Source of the DNA: Solitalea canadensis DSM 3403
GTDB lineage: Bacteria; Bacteroidota; Bacteroidia; Sphingobacteriales; Sphingobacteriaceae
Length of the DNA: 64,000 bases
Direction: 5' to 3'
Assembly: GCF_000242635.2 (NCBI RefSeq)
Contig: NC_017770.1
Location: 5,138,070-5,202,069 of the forward strand
Position numbers and translations under genes: made by a program. This document shows, in pieces, positions 61,112-64,000 of the stretch (the stretch's first letter is position 1; every line of letters begins with the position of its first letter). The notes beneath the pieces were generated by a model. It saw nothing but the letters and a program-made list of their open reading frames with translations, was not told the DNA's origin and ran no database searches.

Positions 61112-61474
61112 TTATGCAGAAAATGAAGTTCCGCAACCACAGGTATTGGTAGCGTTAGGATTATTAAATGTAAATCCACGTGAATTTAATCCGTCTTGCC
61201 AATCAACTTCCATTCCCACCAGGTATAAATTATGGGCTTTGTTCAGAAATACACGGATGTTGTCAACAAAAAACACTTCATCGCCTTCTTTTTTCTTATC
61301 AAAACCTAATACATAATTCATTCCGGCACAACCTCCGCCCTCAACGCCAACACGTAAACCAAACTCCTCAGTTAGCTCTTTTTGGTCGATCAACTTCTTA
61401 ATTTCCTTGATCGCACCTTCCGTAAACGTAATAGGAATAAGTGTATTTGTAGCTGATTGTACTGTCGATTCCAT
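61112..61474 (-). CDS. A-type iron-sulfur carrier (IscA/ErpA/HesB family)
   Basis: A 120-residue cytosolic protein that delivers Fe-S clusters or iron to apo-enzymes. Signatures are ITFTEGAIKEIKKLIDQKEL, GGCAGMNYVLGFD with the first cysteine, and TNTCGCGTSFSA with the C-terminal CGC pair, which together make the three-cysteine cluster site. Length and C-terminus are canonical. It could assist IspH in this window. It is monocistronic and divergent from the membrane-anchored gene at 61544. Confidence 0.93.
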   Translation of the reverse strand: MESTVQSATNTLIPITFTEGAIKEIKKLIDQKELTEEFGLRVGVEGGGCAGMNYVLGFDKKKEGDEVFFVDNIRVFLNKAHNLYLVGMEVDWQDGLNSRGFTFNNPNATNTCGCGTSFSA

Positions 61475-61543
61475 AAATACTCTAATTTTTTTTACAAATA
61501 TACATTGTAATTGGCATTTTTGTTTTTCCTTTTAAAAGAAACT

Positions 61544-62083
61544 ATGTTGTTAGAAATTACATTAAACCAATTCTTAACCATTGGGTTGCCAATTGTGTGC
61601 TTATTGATTTTGGCCGCTTTCTCGCTGAAAGACTATTTTGGCAAGAAAAAACTTGACTTAGGCGATCATCTTACGGAGCTGAAAAAAAATGCTCAAAATC
61701 AGACATTACCATTGAGGTTAGCTGCTTATGAGCGATTAACTTTATTCGTTGAACGTATTACTCCTGCTAATTTGTTTATTCGTATTTCTCCGATGGGCTT
61801 AACTGCTCTGGATATGCAGGCTATTTGCTTAAATGAAATCAGAAATGAGTTTGAGCATAACCTGGCTCAACAACTTTACGTTACGGAGTCGGCATGGCAA
61901 GCAGTGAAAAAAACAAAAGATGAAACGATCTTACTTATCAATACCTTAGCATCTGCAATGCCGCAGAATGCATCGGCTTTTGAATTTAGCAAGGTGGTGC
62001 TTGAGCATGTAAGTCAATTACCTGCCGACCCTTATGCTAAGGCTAATTCGGTGTTACGAGCTGAGGTAAGCAAGCTTTATTAA
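61544..62083 (+). CDS. Membrane-anchored conserved protein of unknown function
   Basis: A 179-residue protein with one N-terminal span (about 8-28, FLTIGLPIVCLLILAAFSLK) and a cytoplasmic helical domain. Notable blocks are RLAAYERLTLFVERITPANL followed by FIRISP, LDMQAICLNEIRNEFEHNLA, and YVTESAWQAVKKTKDE. Proteins of this look occur widely in Bacteroidota next to methylmalonyl-CoA mutase or other genes and have no known role. I start at ATG 61544 because the 11 extra upstream residues (MAFLFFLLKET) lie in the promoter region shared with the Fe-S carrier. It precedes the mutase gene but is separated from it by a 336-base structured gap. Confidence 0.7.
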   Translation: MLLEITLNQFLTIGLPIVCLLILAAFSLKDYFGKKKLDLGDHLTELKKNAQNQTLPLRLAAYERLTLFVERITPANLFIRISPMGLTALDMQAICLNEIRNEFEHNLAQQLYVTESAWQAVKKTKDETILLINTLASAMPQNASAFEFSKVVLEHVSQLPADPYAKANSVLRAEVSKLY

Positions 62084-62184
62084 TTTTTGAAAGCGCGCAA
62101 TGCACTTTCAATTAGTACACCAATGCGTTGTATGATTGATTTTAATTTTATGAATGTAAAGCATAAATTATCATATGATCAAAA

Positions 62185-62314
62185 ATCGCCTTGTACAGTT
62201 CGGATGGGATGGTTTATGTACTCGCACCAACTGCCGGAGAACTGTACGCAGCGACGGCATTTTTTGCTTACTTTTTTTGCTGAAGAAAAAAAAGTGAGTC
62301 TCGCTGAAGGCGAT
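62185..62314. other. Multi-stem intergenic element upstream of the mutase gene
   Basis: Nested complementary segments are visible. ATCGCCTT (62185-62192) pairs with AAGGCGAT (62307-62314) as an outer stem. GTACAGTTC (62193-62201) pairs with GAACTGTAC (62239-62247). A CTTACTTTTTTT segment (about 62267-62278) pairs with AAAAAAAGTGAG (about 62287-62298) with one mismatch. A short GCCG/CGGC (62233-62236, 62254-62257) competes with the second stem. The whole could fold as a three-way junction or be a decayed repeat element. A weak 96-codon frame across it (62087-62377) shows no protein-like features. It fills most of the 62084-62419 gap. Confidence 0.45.
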
Positions 62315-62419
62315 GGGAGAAGCAATTTCACCAAACTGTGTTTGTTGCATTGTTTGGCTTTTTTAAAATTATTTTAGATAGCACAACGCGTTTGCACCAA
62401 TCAATTTATAAAGTACCTT

Positions 62420-63964
62420 ATGACAAAAAAAATATTCACTACTTCAGGAATAGAGATTGATGAACTCTATACCGAAGCAAAAGCAATAACTGAAAAGCCA
62501 GGCGAATTTCCATTTACGCGCGGTATACAGCCGGATATGTATCGTGGTAAACTGTGGACAATGCGTCAATATGCAGGGTTTTCTACAGCTGAAGAATCAA
62601 ATAAGCGTTATCACTACCTCCTGAAGAACGGAACCATGGGGCTTTCGGTGGCATTTGATCTTCCTACGCAAATAGGCTATGATTCTGATCACGAACTTGC
62701 TGAGGGTGAAGTAGGAAAGGTAGGTGTAGCAATAGACTCTTTAAAAGATATAGAAATATTGTTTGATGGCATTGAATTGCAAAAAATAACTACTTCAATG
62801 ACCATTAATGCAACTGCTTCTATTCTTTTGGCAATGTATATTGCTTTAGCAAAAAAGCAAGGTGCCGACCTTAAGCAAATATCAGGAACAATACAGAATG
62901 ATATTTTAAAAGAATATGCAGCTAGAGGAACCTATATCTATCCTCCAAAGCCGTCTATGCGCATTATTACGGACATCTTCGAGTACTGTAGCAAAGAGCT
63001 TCCAAAGTGGAATACTATTTCTATTTCTGGTTATCATATCCGGGAAGCCGGTTCAACAGCTGTTCAAGAATTAGCTTTTACGCTTGCGAATGGTAAAGCT
63101 TATTTAAAAGCTGCTTTAGAAACGGGTTTGGATATCAATGTTTTTGCGAAGCGTCTTTCATTTTTCTTTAATTGCCATAATAATTTCTTTGAAGAGGTTG
63201 CAAAGTTCAGGGCTGCTCGCAGAATGTGGGCCAAAATAACAAAAGATTTAGGGGCAACGGATTCTCGGGCTCAGCAATTGCGTTTCCATACCCAAACTGG
63301 TGGTTCAACACTCACTGCTCAGCAACCACAAAACAACATCGTACGCGTTACCATGCAGGCAATGGCAGCTGTAATGGGTGGAACGCAATCATTACATACC
63401 AATGGTTTCGATGAAGCGCTTTCATTGCCGACAGAAGAGGCGGCACGCATTGCGTTGCGAACGCAACAGTTAATTGCTTTTGAAAGTGGAGTAACAGATA
63501 CCGTTGATCCTTTAGCAGGGTCCTTCTTTGTCGAAAGTCTTACAGACAAGGTGGAAACAGAAGCTTGGAAACTGATTGATGCTATTGATGCAATGGGTGG
63601 AGCTGTAACTGCGATTGAAGAGGGATATATTCAGGAACAAATTGCCAATGCTGCCTATCAATATCAGAAAGATGTTGAAACCGGAGAGCGGATAATTGTT
63701 GGGGTGAATAAATTTCAGGTAGAAGAGCCTCCATTGGGAGAGGTCTTTAGAGTGGATGATTCAATCAGAACATTACAAATTCAGAAACTCGAAAAGTTAA
63801 AATATGAACGAGATAATGAAAAAGTAAGAGCTTCATTAGAAGGGTTAAAACTGGCTGCAAAGGAAGGGACAAATGTTATGCCCCACATTTTGCAATCCGT
63901 TGAGAACTACGCTACTTTGGGTGAAGTAGCCGATGTGTTAAGAGGTGTTTTCGGAGAGTTTTAA
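62420..63964 (+). CDS. Acyl-CoA mutase large subunit (methylmalonyl-CoA mutase type)
   Basis: A 514-residue cytosolic catalytic TIM-barrel subunit of a coenzyme-B12-dependent acyl-CoA mutase, interconverting methylmalonyl-CoA and succinyl-CoA or a related pair. [20 protein letters not shown] and [12 protein letters not shown] open the chain. [60 protein letters not shown] and [20 protein letters not shown] are canonical. The C-terminal B12-binding domain of the long form is absent, so a separate small subunit is required and is expected just beyond the window. The ATG at 62420 fits the family. The substrate side (methylmalonyl versus isobutyryl) cannot be settled here; the YGP-type residue contexts were not checked by alignment. 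Confidence 0.9.
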   Translation: MTKKIFTTSGIEIDELYTEAKAITEKPGEFPFTRGIQPDMYRGKLWTMRQYAGFSTAEESNKRYHYLLKNGTMGLSVAFDLPTQIGYDSDHELAEGEVGKVGVAIDSLKDIEILFDGIELQKITTSMTINATASILLAMYIALAKKQGADLKQISGTIQNDILKEYAARGTYIYPPKPSMRIITDIFEYCSKELPKWNTISISGYHIREAGSTAVQELAFTLANGKAYLKAALETGLDINVFAKRLSFFFNCHNNFFEEVAKFRAARRMWAKITKDLGATDSRAQQLRFHTQTGGSTLTAQQPQNNIVRVTMQAMAAVMGGTQSLHTNGFDEALSLPTEEAARIALRTQQLIAFESGVTDTVDPLAGSFFVESLTDKVETEAWKLIDAIDAMGGAVTAIEEGYIQEQIANAAYQYQKDVETGERIIVGVNKFQVEEPPLGEVFRVDDSIRTLQIQKLEKLKYERDNEKVRASLEGLKLAAKEGTNVMPHILQSVENYATLGEVADVLRGVFGEF

Positions 63965-64000
63965 ACGCACTATTTTGTTAACTTTAGAGTATATAATTTA

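Noticed and set aside
62087..62377. Open frame of 96 codons after the membrane-anchored gene
   Set aside because: Its composition is irregular, no domain or signal is seen, and the DNA is taken up by nested inverted repeats; treated as non-coding.
1..64000. CRISPR arrays, toxin-antitoxin pairs, restriction or other defence systems
   Set aside because: No spaced direct-repeat array of CRISPR type, no nuclease, methylase-specificity or known defence domain was recognised. The phased repeats at 7249-7324 are too short and lack variable spacers of CRISPR length.

Overview
The window looks like chromosome from a Bacteroidota bacterium of the Sphingobacteriaceae grade (Pedobacter/Solitalea-like). 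The base composition is AT-rich. Promoter-like boxes follow the Bacteroidota pattern TTG-N19..21-TAnnTTTG, Shine-Dalgarno signals are weak, and several protein families are typical of the phylum: DUF5686 outer-membrane proteins, a gliding/T9SS-type C-terminal module, 7TM-DISM histidine kinases, DUF4412 and ABA4-like proteins. No rRNA, tRNA, CRISPR array, prophage or intact insertion sequence was seen. Most of the window is core metabolism and cell-envelope genes with a few accessory loci.

Layout. 1-5.1 kb: bacilliredoxin, cardiolipin synthase, an NTF2-like protein, a thioredoxin-reductase-like flavoprotein and adenosylhomocysteinase. 5.4-12 kb: a TPR protein, then the glyoxylate shunt (aceB-aceA) divergent from a RamB/ScfR-type regulator that heads an operon with pdxJ and a CpcT/CpeT-like secreted protein. 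12.3-16 kb: mgsA, a stranded fragment of a gliding-type C-terminal domain, and gcvP. 16-19.8 kb: an XRE regulator, a frameshifted lipoprotein gene, a second lipoprotein, a histidine-phosphatase lipoprotein and a methyltransferase. 19.8-27 kb: a two-component pair, two YceI proteins (the second under a double palindrome), DUF4412, an MBL hydrolase and kbl. 27-33 kb: DUF5686, two small membrane proteins, YihY, an ABA4-like protein and an SDR-type threonine dehydrogenase. 33-38 kb: three secreted proteins (lysozyme-fold-like, unknown, lamin-tail). 38-44 kb: asd, pnuC plus an NR kinase, DinB, a glycosyltransferase, ispH and hemH. 44-53 kb: a giant hybrid kinase, waaA and a nucleotide-sugar operon (ugd-galE-rfbB). 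53-61 kb: a BamA-like barrel, a TolC/HlyD/two-permease exporter operon and a MacB/FtsX-like permease. 61-64 kb: a 58-residue winged-helix protein, an A-type Fe-S carrier, a membrane-anchored protein, a structured non-coding element and the catalytic subunit of a B12-dependent acyl-CoA mutase.

How the genes fit together. aceA/aceB allow growth on acetate or fatty acids, and the adjacent regulator belongs to a family that senses short-chain acyl-CoA status. Kbl, the SDR threonine dehydrogenase and GcvP form a threonine-to-glycine-to-C1 route, though their genes are scattered. pnuC and the NR kinase form a nicotinamide-riboside salvage pair. waaA and ugd-galE-rfbB supply LPS or exopolysaccharide precursors. 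No clear undescribed defence or mobile system is visible. The most interesting leftovers are regulatory palindromes and phased repeats, a CpcT/CpeT homologue in a presumably non-photosynthetic host, a lysozyme-fold-like secreted pair, an exporter operon lacking its ATPase, and a multi-stem intergenic element.
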